This document shows positions 26,240 through 34,887 of a DNA stretch of 64,000 nucleotides, in pieces; position 1 is the first letter of the stretch, and each line of letters opens with the position of its first letter. The position numbers were made by a program, and so were the translations under genes. The DNA comes from Pontibacter oryzae (GTDB taxonomy: Bacteria > Bacteroidota > Bacteroidia > Cytophagales > Hymenobacteraceae): NCBI RefSeq assembly GCF_003576375.1, contig NZ_QWGE01000001.1:868001-932000 (forward strand), given 5' to 3'. Below the pieces are notes generated by a model. It searched no databases. It was not told where the DNA came from and saw only the letters and a list, made by a program, of their open reading frames with translations.

Positions 26240-27376
26240 ATGAGAATTGGTATAGTTTGTTACCCTACCTTTGGCGGAAGCGGCGTTGTAGCCACCGAAT
26301 TAGGAAAGGCGCTTGCCCTAATGGGCCATAAAGTACACTTTATCACCTACAGCCAACCTGCCCGCCTCGACATGTTCAGCGAGAACCTGTTTTACCACGA
26401 GGTGTACATTCCGTCTTACCCCTTGTTCCAATACCCGCCTTACGAGCTGGCGCTGGCGAGCAAAATGGTAGACATTGTGCGTTTCGAGAAACTGGATGTG
26501 CTGCACGTACACTATGCCATTCCGCACGCATCCGCAGCCTTTATGGCCAAGCAGATTTTGCGCACGAAGGGCATCAATATTCCGGTAATCACTACCCTGC
26601 ATGGCACAGATATTACACTGGTTGGCAAGGATGCCTCGTTTGAGCCGGTGGTTACCTTTAGTATAAACCAGTCTGATGGAGTAACGGCCGTATCGGATAG
26701 CCTGCGCGCTGAAACCTACGATTACTTCCAGATAGAGAAGGACATTGAGGTTATCCCCAACTTTATAAACCTGGATAAGTTTAAGCGCCAAAAGAAAGAG
26801 CATTTCAGGCTGGCCATAGCGCCAAACAACGAAAAGCTGCTGGTGCATACTTCTAACTTCCGGGGCGTGAAACGGGTGGAAGACGTAATCCGGATCTTTG
26901 CCAAGGTAAGAGAGAAAGTATCGAGCAAGCTGCTGATGGTAGGCGACGGCCCTGACCGCCCGAAAATGGAAAAGCTTTGCCGCGAACTGCAGATTTGCCA
27001 GGATGTGCGCTTTCTGGGTAAACTGGAAGCCGTTGAAGAAGTGCTTTCTATTGCCGACCTTTTCCTGATGCCATCCGAGAAAGAGAGTTTTGGACTGGCA
27101 GCTCTCGAAGCCATGGCCTGCGAGGTTCCGGTGATCTCCTCTAACGCGGGCGGAATTCCGGAGTTAAACATCAATGGTGAAACAGGATTTGTTAGCCCTG
27201 TGGGCGCTGTAGACGATATGGTGGAAAATGCGCTATACATTCTGGACGATGCGCACCTGCCCCAGTTTAAGGCAAACGCCCTGAGCCGTGCCCGGGATTT
27301 CGACATCGAAAAAATTGTACCTTTATACGAAAAGCTCTACCAGAAAACGATAAACGAACAGCTGGCACTGCTCTAA
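26240..27376 (+). CDS. bshA: N-acetyl-alpha-D-glucosaminyl L-malate synthase BshA
   Basis: BshA links UDP-GlcNAc to L-malate, the first step of bacillithiol synthesis, the low-molecular-weight thiol of many Bacteroidota and Firmicutes. The 378-residue protein is a GT-B glycosyltransferase with the start RIGIVCYPTFGGSGVVATEL, the family-typical HVHYAIPHA and TTLHGTDITLVG, and the C-terminal donor-binding region (MPSEKESFGLAALEAMACEVP, SNAGGIPE). I chose the ATG at 26240; an in-frame ATG at 26213 adds nine residues that do not fit the fold and lies in the preceding terminator. The partner genes bshB and bshC are not in this window. Confidence 0.93.
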   Translation: MRIGIVCYPTFGGSGVVATELGKALALMGHKVHFITYSQPARLDMFSENLFYHEVYIPSYPLFQYPPYELALASKMVDIVRFEKLDVLHVHYAIPHASAAFMAKQILRTKGINIPVITTLHGTDITLVGKDASFEPVVTFSINQSDGVTAVSDSLRAETYDYFQIEKDIEVIPNFINLDKFKRQKKEHFRLAIAPNNEKLLVHTSNFRGVKRVEDVIRIFAKVREKVSSKLLMVGDGPDRPKMEKLCRELQICQDVRFLGKLEAVEEVLSIADLFLMPSEKESFGLAALEAMACEVPVISSNAGGIPELNINGETGFVSPVGAVDDMVENALYILDDAHLPQFKANALSRARDFDIEKIVPLYEKLYQKTINEQLALL

Positions 27377-27405
27377 GTGTGTCACTTTCATACAAGTATA
27401 AAAAC

Positions 27406-27447
27406 AAAAAGAACCGGTTACCTGCTGCGTAGCCGGTTCTTTTTTTA
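27406..27447 (+). terminator. Terminator after bshA
   Basis: A stem AAAAAGAACCGG pairs with CCGGTTCTTTTT across a 15-nt loop and is followed by TTTT. It lies 30 nt after the bshA stop. Confidence 0.85.
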
Positions 27448-27494
27448 TACCTTATAGGCTTATTTAATTCAGCCCTCTTACGCCATACCAAACT

Positions 27495-29387
27495 ATGAGC
27501 AAGGATAAGTACTATATCATCGACTTCGACAGCACCTTTACGCAGGTGGAGGCCCTGGATGAACTGGGAGCCATCTCACTACAAAACCACCCCGACCGGG
27601 AGCAGATCCTGGAACAGGTTAAACACATTACTGATAGCGCTATGGCTGGCAGCAGCTCGTTTGCTGAAGGACTTAGCAAGCGCTTGGAACTACTGCAGGC
27701 CCACCAGAATCACCTACCCCAGCTCATCGGTACGCTTAAAGAGAAGGTTTCCGAATCCATCCGCCGCAACAAGGATTTCCTGCACCAATACTCCGACCAT
27801 ATCCTGATCGTATCCAGCGGGTTTAAAGAGTTTATCACGCCCATCGTAACAGAGTATGGCATAAAAGAGGAGAATATCTACGCCAACACCTTTCAGGTAG
27901 ATGAGCAGGGCAACCTGGTCGGGTTTGACACAGAAAACCTGCTGAGCCGCGACAAGGGCAAGATAAAGCTACTCGAGCAACTGGCTTTGCCCGGCGATGT
28001 ATACGTGCTGGGCGATGGTTACACGGATTATGAGATCAAGGAGGCCGGTATGGCCAACAAGTTTTACGCGTTTACCGAGAACGTAACCCGCGACAGCGTG
28101 GTGGCCAAGGCCGAGCACATTGCCCCCAGCCTGGACGAGTTTCTCTATCAAAATAAATTACCGATGGCCATATCATACCCCAAAAACCGCATTAGCGTGC
28201 TGCTGCTCGAGAACGTGCACCCACAGGCCGTGGATCTTTTCCGGAAGGAGGGCTACCAGGTAGAAACCGTAAACGGAGCGCTGAGCGAAGAGGAGCTTTG
28301 CGAAAAGATAAAGAACGTTTCCATACTTGGCATCCGCAGCAAAACCCACGTTACGCGCAAAGTGCTGGAGCATGCCAACCGCCTGATGTGTGTGGGCGCC
28401 TTCTGCATCGGCACAAACCAGATTGATCTGGATGCCTGTTTAGAGGCTGGCATTACGGTGTTTAACGCGCCATACAGCAATACCCGAAGCGTGGTAGAGC
28501 TGGCTTTGGGCGAGATTATCATGCTGAGCCGCGGGGTAGTAGACAAGAGCAACAAGATGCACCAGGGCCAGTGGGACAAATCGGCGAAGGGCAGCTTTGA
28601 GGTGCGCGATAAGAAGCTTGGCATTGTAGGATACGGCAACATTGGCGCACAGCTTTCGGTGCTGGCCGAGGCCATGGGCATGGAAGTATACTATTACGAT
28701 GTGATTGAGAAACTACAGCTTGGCAATGCCCGCAAGTGCAGCACGCTGCATGAGCTGCTGGAGAAAGTTGATATTGTTACGCTGCACGTGGATGGCCGCC
28801 CGGAAAACAAGAACATGTTTGGGGCCGATGAGTTTGCCGCCATTAAGGACGGCGCGATTTTCCTGAACCTGAGCCGTGGCCATGTGGTGGATATCGAGGC
28901 GCTGGTGCAAAGTATAAAATCCGGGAAGGTAAGCGGGGCCGGCGTGGATGTGTTCCCCGAGGAACCTGCCACCAACAGCGACCCTTTTGAAAGCGAGCTA
29001 AGCGGCCTGCCAAACGTAATCCTGACGCCACACGTGGGAGGCAGCACCTCTGAAGCCCAGGTAAACATCGCCAATTTTGTGCCTAACCGCATGATGGATT
29101 ACATCAACTCCGGGAACACTTACGGCAGCGTAAACTTCCCGAACCTACAGTTGCCGGAGCTGAAGAACGCGCACCGCCTCATCCACATTCACGCCAACGT
29201 GCCGGGAGTTCTGGCAAACATCAACCAGGTGCTTGCCAAAAACCAGGTGAACATTTTGGGCCAATATCTCAAAACCAACGAGCGCGTGGGTTACGTGATT
29301 ACCGACATCGACAAGGCTTACGACAAGCAGGTGATCAACGACATGAAGCAGGTGGGGCATACCATCAAGTTCCGCATACTTTATTAA
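27495..29387 (+). CDS. serA: Bifunctional phosphoserine phosphatase-phosphoglycerate dehydrogenase (SerB-SerA fusion)
   Basis: The 630-residue chain carries two enzymes of serine synthesis. Residues 1-225 are a HAD phosphatase of the SerB kind: DFDST (D10, D12 nucleophile pair), VSSGFKEF, and LGDGYTDYEIKEAG (D174). Residues 230-630 are a D-3-phosphoglycerate dehydrogenase: NAD motif GIVGYGNIG (377-385), catalytic Arg461 in NLSRGHVVD, Glu490 in FPEEP and His513 in TPHVGGS, ending in an ACT-like domain (about 560-630, RLIHIHANVPGVLANINQVL) that may sense serine. SerA does the first and SerB the last step of the pathway; the middle step is by SerC, encoded 49 nt downstream. Both active sites look intact. 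Confidence 0.9.
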   Translation: MSKDKYYIIDFDSTFTQVEALDELGAISLQNHPDREQILEQVKHITDSAMAGSSSFAEGLSKRLELLQAHQNHLPQLIGTLKEKVSESIRRNKDFLHQYSDHILIVSSGFKEFITPIVTEYGIKEENIYANTFQVDEQGNLVGFDTENLLSRDKGKIKLLEQLALPGDVYVLGDGYTDYEIKEAGMANKFYAFTENVTRDSVVAKAEHIAPSLDEFLYQNKLPMAISYPKNRISVLLLENVHPQAVDLFRKEGYQVETVNGALSEEELCEKIKNVSILGIRSKTHVTRKVLEHANRLMCVGAFCIGTNQIDLDACLEAGITVFNAPYSNTRSVVELALGEIIMLSRGVVDKSNKMHQGQWDKSAKGSFEVRDKKLGIVGYGNIGAQLSVLAEAMGMEVYYYDVIEKLQLGNARKCSTLHELLEKVDIVTLHVDGRPENKNMFGADEFAAIKDGAIFLNLSRGHVVDIEALVQSIKSGKVSGAGVDVFPEEPATNSDPFESELSGLPNVILTPHVGGSTSEAQVNIANFVPNRMMDYINSGNTYGSVNFPNLQLPELKNAHRLIHIHANVPGVLANINQVLAKNQVNILGQYLKTNERVGYVITDIDKAYDKQVINDMKQVGHTIKFRILY

Positions 29388-29408
29388 GAGCGTGAAACGG
29401 CTGCCTAC

Positions 29409-29437
29409 AACTTTCTAACTTCTAAACTTTCTAACCT
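29409..29437. repeat. CTTTCTAAC pyrimidine repeat between serA and serC
   Basis: The spacer holds three near-copies of CTTTCTAAC/CTTCTAAAC. The same kind of tract occurs at 30531-30575 and 31811-31877. Its 3' end runs into the TTG start of serC. Confidence 0.5.
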
Positions 29438-30525
29438 TGAATACTAAAGTATACTTCACCCCTGGTCCCTCGGAGCTGTACCCAACCGTGCCGGTACACA
29501 TGCACACGGCAATGGAGGATAAAATCGGGAGCATTTCGCACCGAAGCAAGCAGTTCCAGGAAATCTATGCTAAAGCGGAAAGCGGCCTGCGCGAGCTACT
29601 GCAGCTGCCCGACGAGTATGAGGTGTTTTTCGTGGCCTCGGCTACAGAGATCTGGGAGCGTGCCATCCAGAACAACGTGCAGCGCGAGAGCTTCCATTTG
29701 GTGAATGGCTCTTTCTCGAAGCGCTTTTACGAAACTGCTGCCGAACTAGGCCGCGAGACCAGGCAACACGAAGCGCCGTTTGGGCAGGGTTTCGATGTGC
29801 AACGCATCAGCGTGCCGAGCTCGGCCGAGTTAATCGCCCTGATCCAGAATGAGACCAGTTCGGGTGCCTGCATGCCGGTGGATGAGATTAATCAGTTCCG
29901 GGAGAAAGCCGCTGCGGATGCGTTGATCTACGTGGATGCCGTGTCCTCGCTGCCCTACCCTGCTTTCGATTTTGCGAAGGTGGATTCGGTATACTTCTCT
30001 GTGCAGAAGTGCTTTGGTTTGCCGGCTGGTTTGGGTGTGTGGCTCGTAAATGACCGGTGTATGGCCAAGGCCAGAAGTATGCAGGAAAGCGGAACATCCA
30101 TAGGTTCTTATCATACCTTGCCTGCCTTGCTTGAGAAAGCATTGGCCAGCCAAACCGTGGAAACGCCGAACGTGCTGAATATCTACCTGCTAGGCAAGGT
30201 GCTGGAAGACATGAACCGCAAAGGCGTGGAAACCATCCGAAGCGAAACCGAGGCAAAAGCAACCCAAATTTATACTTACTTGGAGCGCAGCGCAGTATTC
30301 TCTCCTGCCGTGGAGAACCCGAAACATCGTTCTAAAACCACCATTGTGGCCAATTCAACTATTTCATCAGCAGAGGTGAACAAGCAACTAGCCGCTTTCG
30401 ATATGCAGGTGGGCAGTGGCTACGGCAAGTATAAAGAGGCTCAGATCCGCATCGCCAACTTCCCGACGCACAGCCCCGAACAGGTTGAAAAACTGGTAAG
30501 TAAGCTGGAGGAACTGTTTGGGTAA
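29437..30525 (+). CDS. serC: Class V aminotransferase, probable phosphoserine aminotransferase SerC
   Basis: This 362-residue PLP enzyme is a class V aminotransferase. It has the typical N-terminal TPGPSELYPTVP, the PLP phosphate region, the Asp in IYVDAVSSLPYP and the Schiff-base lysine in YFSVQKCFGLPAG (K191). Because the preceding gene carries both SerA and SerB, the missing middle step (phosphohydroxypyruvate plus glutamate to phosphoserine) is the natural job. The start is TTG at 29437; no ATG occurs before the essential TPGP motif, so the TTG is needed. The two genes are separated by a CTTTCTAAC repeat tract. A relaxed substrate range, as with other class V enzymes, remains possible. 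Confidence 0.85.
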   Translation: MNTKVYFTPGPSELYPTVPVHMHTAMEDKIGSISHRSKQFQEIYAKAESGLRELLQLPDEYEVFFVASATEIWERAIQNNVQRESFHLVNGSFSKRFYETAAELGRETRQHEAPFGQGFDVQRISVPSSAELIALIQNETSSGACMPVDEINQFREKAAADALIYVDAVSSLPYPAFDFAKVDSVYFSVQKCFGLPAGLGVWLVNDRCMAKARSMQESGTSIGSYHTLPALLEKALASQTVETPNVLNIYLLGKVLEDMNRKGVETIRSETEAKATQIYTYLERSAVFSPAVENPKHRSKTTIVANSTISSAEVNKQLAAFDMQVGSGYGKYKEAQIRIANFPTHSPEQVEKLVSKLEELFG

Positions 30526-30530
30526 GCAAG

Positions 30531-30575
30531 TTCTAAACGACTTTCTAACCTTCTAACCTCCCAACTTTCTAACTT
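30531..30575. repeat. CTTTCTAAC pyrimidine repeat downstream of serC
   Basis: This tract contains TTCTAAAC, CTTTCTAAC, CTTCTAACC and CTTTCTAAC in series in the gap between convergent serC and the gene ending at 30569. It overlaps the end of the latter by a few bases. Confidence 0.5.
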
Positions 30576-31108
30576 AAAAAGCTTTGCTTCGCCTCTAGTT
30601 TAGTGGCGCTAATGGCATTGGCTGTCGGGTCTTGCTCGTTGGCAAGCACATGCTCGAGCACGCGCTTGGCCAAGTCTGTGCCTTTCGCGCCTTCGGGCAG
30701 TGCCTTAAAAGTTTTGTTGATCAGGTTAACCACATCCTCGCGGGCATGGTTTACTTGCTGCCATACCTGCTCGCTCATGTATACTTGCTGCGACATGTTG
30801 TGGCTAAACTCATTCCGGATCTCGGCCAGCAATACGCGGTGATACTCTGCCGCCGACTGCCCAGCCGGGCTAATGCGCAACATCAGGTTACTTGGCGTGA
30901 TACGCTCCAGTAGCAGCACAATGCGCTCATAAGCCTGTAGCCTGATTGGCAAAACTACTTTTGCGTTGTCATCATCTTTCTGCTCCGTTCGCAAGCGGTC
31001 CTGCCGTTCGTAATGTTTCTGCATCAGGAAGTATAAACCTGCCACCAATACCAGCGCCGGTAAAATCAGTTTTAGAAGTTCTGCCAGCAGTAAGAATAAG
31101 TTACCCAT
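30569..31108 (-). CDS. Membrane-anchored protein of unknown function
   Basis: I do not recognise this 179-residue protein. It has one N-terminal hydrophobic helix (about residues 3-28, LFLLLAELLKLILPALVLVA) that should anchor it in the inner membrane. A charged stretch (ERQDRLRTEQKDDDNAK) follows, and then a mainly helical cytoplasmic domain containing RLQAYERIVLLLERITPSNL and EYHRVLLAEIRNEFSHNMSQ. Coils are likely. I chose the ATG at 31108 because the membrane helix starts there; an in-frame ATG at 31216 would put about 36 unlikely residues in front. It is divergent from the Fe-S carrier gene. Confidence 0.7.
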   Translation of the reverse strand: MGNLFLLLAELLKLILPALVLVAGLYFLMQKHYERQDRLRTEQKDDDNAKVVLPIRLQAYERIVLLLERITPSNLMLRISPAGQSAAEYHRVLLAEIRNEFSHNMSQQVYMSEQVWQQVNHAREDVVNLINKTFKALPEGAKGTDLAKRVLEHVLANEQDPTANAISATKLEAKQSFLS

Positions 31109-31233
31109 CGTAATCGTTGTTTTAAAGTATAAATATCGTGAAAAATTAATTCTGTATACCTGAATCATTTCATAGCTTTGCCTGTTAACCAAGTACAACG
31201 TGAGGCAATGAGGCATTTCTGCATTTAATTGCT

Positions 31234-31241
31234 TAAATTTG
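31234..31241 (+). promoter_or_regulatory. Bacteroidota -7 element upstream of the Fe-S carrier gene
   Basis: TAAATTTG matches the TAnnTTTG consensus and lies 25 nt before the start codon at 31266, so the leader would be short. No clear -33 TTTG is seen at 18-21 nt upstream. Confidence 0.45.
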
Positions 31242-31265
31242 TGGCTACAAATAAAGATTTATACT

Positions 31266-31613
31266 ATGGCAACCCAAACTAAAACTGCACCTATAACTTT
31301 GACAGCAAGAGCCTTGGAAGAGGTAAGAAATATTTTGAAAGAAAAGAACGTACCGGGCGAGTATGGTCTGCGCGTAGGTGTGCAGGGTGGTGGCTGTTCC
31401 GGACTCTCTTACCTATTGGGTTTTGATAAGCCAAAAGAGTCTGACGAAACGTTTGATGTAGATGGCGTAACCCTTATCATGGATAAAAAGCACGGCATGT
31501 ACGTAATGGGCATGGAGGTTGACTTTCAGGATGGCTTGAACGCCCGTGGTTTTACCTTCAACAACCCACAGGCAACAAGCACCTGCGGTTGCGGCAGCTC
31601 ATTCTCTGCATAA
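31266..31613 (+). CDS. A-type iron-sulfur carrier protein (IscA/SufA/ErpA family)
   Basis: This 115-residue protein delivers Fe-S clusters to target enzymes. It has the three conserved cysteines of A-type carriers: Cys44 in GGGCSGLSY, and Cys107 and Cys109 in the C-terminal CGCG. The beta-rich core (LRVGVQ, FDVDGVTLIMDKK, DFQDGLNARGFTFNNP) is standard. I chose the ATG at 31266; an in-frame ATG at 31239 adds nine residues that lie inside the promoter region. Whether it is ErpA, IscA or SufA cannot be told from the sequence, as no other Fe-S assembly gene is adjacent. Confidence 0.92.
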   Translation: MATQTKTAPITLTARALEEVRNILKEKNVPGEYGLRVGVQGGGCSGLSYLLGFDKPKESDETFDVDGVTLIMDKKHGMYVMGMEVDFQDGLNARGFTFNNPQATSTCGCGSSFSA

Positions 31614-31641
31614 CTCAGAAACCTTCTTTCTCTTTAGATAA

Positions 31642-31675
31642 ACAAAGCCCGGCCAATACAGCCGGGCTTTGTTGT
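31642..31675 (+). terminator. Terminator after the Fe-S carrier gene
   Basis: The 10-bp stem AAAGCCCGGC (31644-31653) pairs with GCCGGGCTTT (31661-31670) over a 7-nt loop and is followed by GTTGTTTGT. Confidence 0.8.
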
Positions 31676-31810
31676 TTGTATGCGTTTAGAGTTAGGCTAT
31701 TTTATACTTGATTAAGCCACGTTGAATTTTAAAGAGACTGAAAATAAAAGCCTGTTAACCTAAATCATCCTGCTCTCAGAGCTTTGGAATTATCTTAAAC
31801 TGGATAAAAC

Positions 31811-31877
31811 TCTCTACCTCCTAAACTCCTCCCCTCACTACCTTTCTAACTTTCTACCTTCCAAACTTTCTAACTCT
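31811..31877. repeat. CTTTCTAAC pyrimidine repeat downstream of the chaN-like pseudogene
   Basis: This tract has repeated units CTACCTCC, CTAAACTCC, CCTTTCTAAC, TTTCTACC and CTTTCTAAC. It reaches the stop codon end of the ChaN-like reading frame at 31876. Confidence 0.5.
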
Positions 31878-32757
31878 AGTATGTTTTTGTCATACTTTGA
31901 GGCACCACAAGTATAAAATCGGCTTTGCTTTTATGGTCTTCAGACAGCTTCTCCAGGTCCTCCTGGTACACGGTTGTAATGGTGCGAAGCTGTGCCTGCG
32001 GCCTGGCCTGTTTCAGGTACCAGCCAATCCCTTCAAAATTATCGGAATGATAAGCGCCGTTCAGGTGCAGCACCTGCTTGCCTTGTTGTAGTTGCCCAAG
32101 TATAAAATGTGCCATAGTGGCATCCTTCAGCGCCTGAGCCTGCACAATGTTCTGGCTTTTGGTATTGCCGTGCGTGCTGTTGCCAAACATAGCCAGCATG
32201 TTTTTATAGCCGGGCAGTTCCATATCTACGGTAATTGGCTGCGGAGCAATGTACTTTTTAGCCTCGGTGGTTATACCCTGCAACGCGCTCAGGCCACCAC
32301 CAGAAACCATGGCAGCGTAGCGGCGGGGCACATTAGTGGCTATAAACGGAATGTGCTGCTCTTTGGCATACTGCACGATGGGCTTGTAGTCCGTGGCATA
32401 ATTGGTCCATGGCCGCGATTCCTGCTCAAAGTTCTTTTCAGGCACTTGCCCGGAGAGGTACTCGTTCAGCACCAATTGCACATCCGCCTCAAACATCTCT
32501 GCACCAATAGCTAGGTTCTGTGGCGCTGCCTAGTGCATACCTTTGGCTACTTCCAGTTGCAGCCAGTGCGCAATAGGGTCGTTGTGTTGCTCACCAAACA
32601 GAACTACGTCCGCTTCCTGCAGCTGTTTTAGCATTTTGCCATAGCTTATACTTTTGCCGTCGTGGGTAAACAACTGGTAAGCAGGTTTGTCGTTCTTCTG
32701 AGCCATAGTGCTTATACTTAAAGCCAGTAAAAACAGCGCCAAGAGTGTGCTTTTCAT
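31876..32757 (-). pseudogene. ChaN family (TIKI-like) lipoprotein/haem-binding protein, interrupted by an in-frame TAG
   Basis: The frame runs without shift from an ATG at 32757 to 31876 but carries one TAG at 32530-32532. The first part (75 residues) has a signal peptide and the family motif VLFGEQHNDPIAHWLQLEV. The second part continues with IGAEMFEADVQLVLNEYLSG, VPRRYAAMVSGGGLSALQG and HLNGAYHSDNFEGIGWYL, which complete the ChaN/Tiki domain of about 290 residues. ChaN proteins bind haem or have a metallohydrolase-like fold; the exact role here is unknown. Either the gene is a recent pseudogene or the TAG is a sequencing error. A restart at ATG 32496 would lack the signal peptide and the His-bearing motif. 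Confidence 0.8.
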
Positions 32758-32796
32758 ACTTATATCGTTGGTTTTGAGTTCAGGGATTTAAGATAC

Positions 32797-32831
32797 AAAA
32801 AAGCCGCAACCTTAGTAGGCTCCGGCTTTTT
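32797..32831 (-). terminator. Terminator of the DUF6624 lipoprotein gene
   Basis: AAAAAGCCG pairs with CGGCTTTTT across a 16-nt loop. On the minus strand the hairpin is followed by a T-run. It lies about 26 nt after the stop of the gene ending at 32858. Confidence 0.75.
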
Positions 32832-32857
32832 CTTATCTCCACAAATGTGATTAACTT

Positions 32858-33520
32858 CTATAAGGTAACGTGATTTTCAGGAATTTCCTGATTGGGGTCA
32901 AAAATTGCACCGAGTCTCTTTGCGTTCTCTTCCACTGTTAACTCAAAACCTGCTTCCTGCCGGCGTTTGTTTACAATCTCCACATCTTCAATTGGCCACA
33001 TGGTGTGTTTTCCATCTTCTCTAAGGTAACTTACAGCTTGGGTGCCATACAGTTGCTTCCTGCCCTGAAACATTAAGAGCCTGTCTCTCATCATGGCTGC
33101 ATCCGTACTGCTTGCCTCCCCTTGTTTAGCCATTTCCTCCATCAGCGGCAGGTACTTCGCAATAGTTTCAGTATTTGAATGCTGCACGACTAGAAATAAT
33201 GTTCCTGCTGCTTTCACGCCAATCTTACTTTTCGGGAGCCATCCGTACTTTTCTAGTATGGGCAGCACCTTTGCCTGATTGGCAGAATCGACCTGGTGCA
33301 TTTTGCTGATGTATACTTTCTGCCTATCAGGATCGGCACTGATGGAGTCCCAGTTTACATCGCGCACGCCTTGGTCAAGGTCATAAATTTGCTCCAACTC
33401 CTGTTGCAGCAAAGTATAATCCGGCTGGCCTTCCTGAGTAGTTGCTCCCACTTGATTATCTGTGGCATTTTGGCACCCGGCCATGAGCAGCAGAAGTACA
33501 AAAAGCTTAACAATTTTCAT
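32858..33520 (-). CDS. DUF6624 domain lipoprotein
   Basis: This 220-residue lipoprotein starts with a signal peptide and lipobox LLMAGC. The body matches the DUF6624 pattern: DQGVRDVNWDSISADPDRQK, ISKMHQVDSANQAKVLPILE, KYGWLPKSKIG, LFLVVQHSN, and then DRLLMFQGRKQLYGTQ. The family is of unknown function, present in many Bacteroidota. I chose the ATG at 33520; the in-frame ATG at 33553 lies inside the preceding ABC permease gene and would add eleven residues before the signal peptide. It follows the permease gene closely (11-nt gap), so it may be the last gene of the ABC transporter row. Confidence 0.85.
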   Translation of the reverse strand: MKIVKLFVLLLLMAGCQNATDNQVGATTQEGQPDYTLLQQELEQIYDLDQGVRDVNWDSISADPDRQKVYISKMHQVDSANQAKVLPILEKYGWLPKSKIGVKAAGTLFLVVQHSNTETIAKYLPLMEEMAKQGEASSTDAAMMRDRLLMFQGRKQLYGTQAVSYLREDGKHTMWPIEDVEIVNKRRQEAGFELTVEENAKRLGAIFDPNQEIPENHVTL

Positions 33521-33531
33521 CTTTCGCCCTA

Positions 33532-34887
33532 CTACACCCTGTAAAACAGCCACTTCGACAGTTCTTTGTAGTTTACCTTTTTGCCATACATCAGGATTCC
33601 CACACGGTAGATGCGGCTGGCGATCCAGGTGGTGAAGATAAAACCTGCCACTAGCAGCCCCATCGAGAGCAGCAGTTCCCAGGCCGGCACACCAAACGGC
33701 ACGCGCACCATCATCACAATCGGAGAGGTAAACGGAATGATCGACATCCAGAAAGCCACAGGGCCATCAGGGTTTTTGAGCACCAACGAGTACGACATGA
33801 TAAACGAGATAACCAGCGGAATCGTGATCGGCATCATAAACTGCTGTGTATCCGTTTCGTTATCCACGGCAGCGCCAATCGCCCCGAACAGCGACCCATA
33901 AAGCAGGTAGCCACCCAAAAAGTAAAAGATGAAACAGATAAATATCAGCCCGATGTTCAGGTTTGCAAAGCTCTGCTTTACATCCTGAATGGTGTTGGCA
34001 AACTCGTCTTTCTCAGAATCTTGTTGTACAGCCTCGTCATCTCCGCCCGATTCCTCGCCTTGTGCAGCCACTTGTCCAGCCGCGTATTGCGCTGCCGGCG
34101 AGGGCGCAGCATCCACCCCAAAAGCAGCCGAAACACCTGTAACAGCAATAAACGAAAGTATGATCCAGAGCAGAAACTGCGTAAGGCCCACAGCGGCAAT
34201 CCCCATAATCTTACCCATCATCAACTGAAAAGGCTTTACCGACGAGATCATCACTTCCACAATACGGCTGGTCTTCTCCTCTATCACGCCGCGCATAATC
34301 TGCACACCATACATAAAAATGAAGAAGTAGATAATTACAGCGCCCACTACGCCAGCCACAGAAGTTATAATGGCATTGTTGTCTTTCTCGCCTTGGTCGC
34401 TGAGGTTAATGGCCGTTAGGCTTACGTTGGCTTTTATCTTGTCGAGCATCTCGCGGTCTAGGCCTGAGGCCAGGTAGCGCTGGCTTTCAATCTCTTTTTC
34501 CAGCATGTTCTCGAGGCGCACCTGTGTTTGTATGCTGATGTTTTTCTTACCGTATACTACAAAGCCTTCCGGGTTGTCCAACGACATTTCCGGGATGTAA
34601 AGCAGTGCGGTATTATCAGTTTCCTGGTAAATGGTTTTGGCTTGGTCCAGAGTACCTGCCAATGGTATAAAATTCAGGTCTTTTTTGTTTTCGAGCTTGC
34701 CCTCAAACAAGCCGCTTCTATCGAGCACCATCACCGTCTCCGAGTCGCCGGACATGGAAATAAGCAGGCCGGGCAGGATCATGAACGTGGCCAGCAGCAG
34801 TGGCGTAAGCAGCGTCATGATGATAAAACTCTTCTTACGCACACGCGAAATATACTCGCGCTTTATAATCAGCCAGATTTTAGACAT
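33532..34887 (-). CDS. ABC-2 type transporter permease
   Basis: This 451-residue inner-membrane protein is the membrane half of an ABC exporter. It has an N-terminal membrane helix (FIIMTLLTPLLLATFMILPG), a large extracytoplasmic domain (about residues 50-180), and then a cluster of five or six helices from about residue 185 on. The motif RGVIEEKTSRIVEVMISSVKP is the classic NatB/ABC-2 signature. A poly-acidic loop (EESGGDDEAVQQDSEKDEF, around residue 275) is inserted between two helices. The start overlaps the upstream ATPase gene by 8 nt, so the two are translationally coupled. The cargo is not known; sodium export and lipid or peptide export are all possible in this family. Confidence 0.9.
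   Translation of the reverse strand: MSKIWLIIKREYISRVRKKSFIIMTLLTPLLLATFMILPGLLISMSGDSETVMVLDRSGLFEGKLENKKDLNFIPLAGTLDQAKTIYQETDNTALLYIPEMSLDNPEGFVVYGKKNISIQTQVRLENMLEKEIESQRYLASGLDREMLDKIKANVSLTAINLSDQGEKDNNAIITSVAGVVGAVIIYFFIFMYGVQIMRGVIEEKTSRIVEVMISSVKPFQLMMGKIMGIAAVGLTQFLLWIILSFIAVTGVSAAFGVDAAPSPAAQYAAGQVAAQGEESGGDDEAVQQDSEKDEFANTIQDVKQSFANLNIGLIFICFIFYFLGGYLLYGSLFGAIGAAVDNETDTQQFMMPITIPLVISFIMSYSLVLKNPDGPVAFWMSIIPFTSPIVMMVRVPFGVPAWELLLSMGLLVAGFIFTTWIASRIYRVGILMYGKKVNYKELSKWLFYRV

Noticed and set aside
29830-30262. Open frames on the minus strand across serC
   Set aside because: They are reverse-strand shadows of the serC coding frame and lack family features.
32530-32532. TAG in chaN as recoded amber (pyrrolysine)
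   Set aside because: There is no sign of pyrrolysine genes, and this family does not need a special residue at this place; a mutation or error is simpler.
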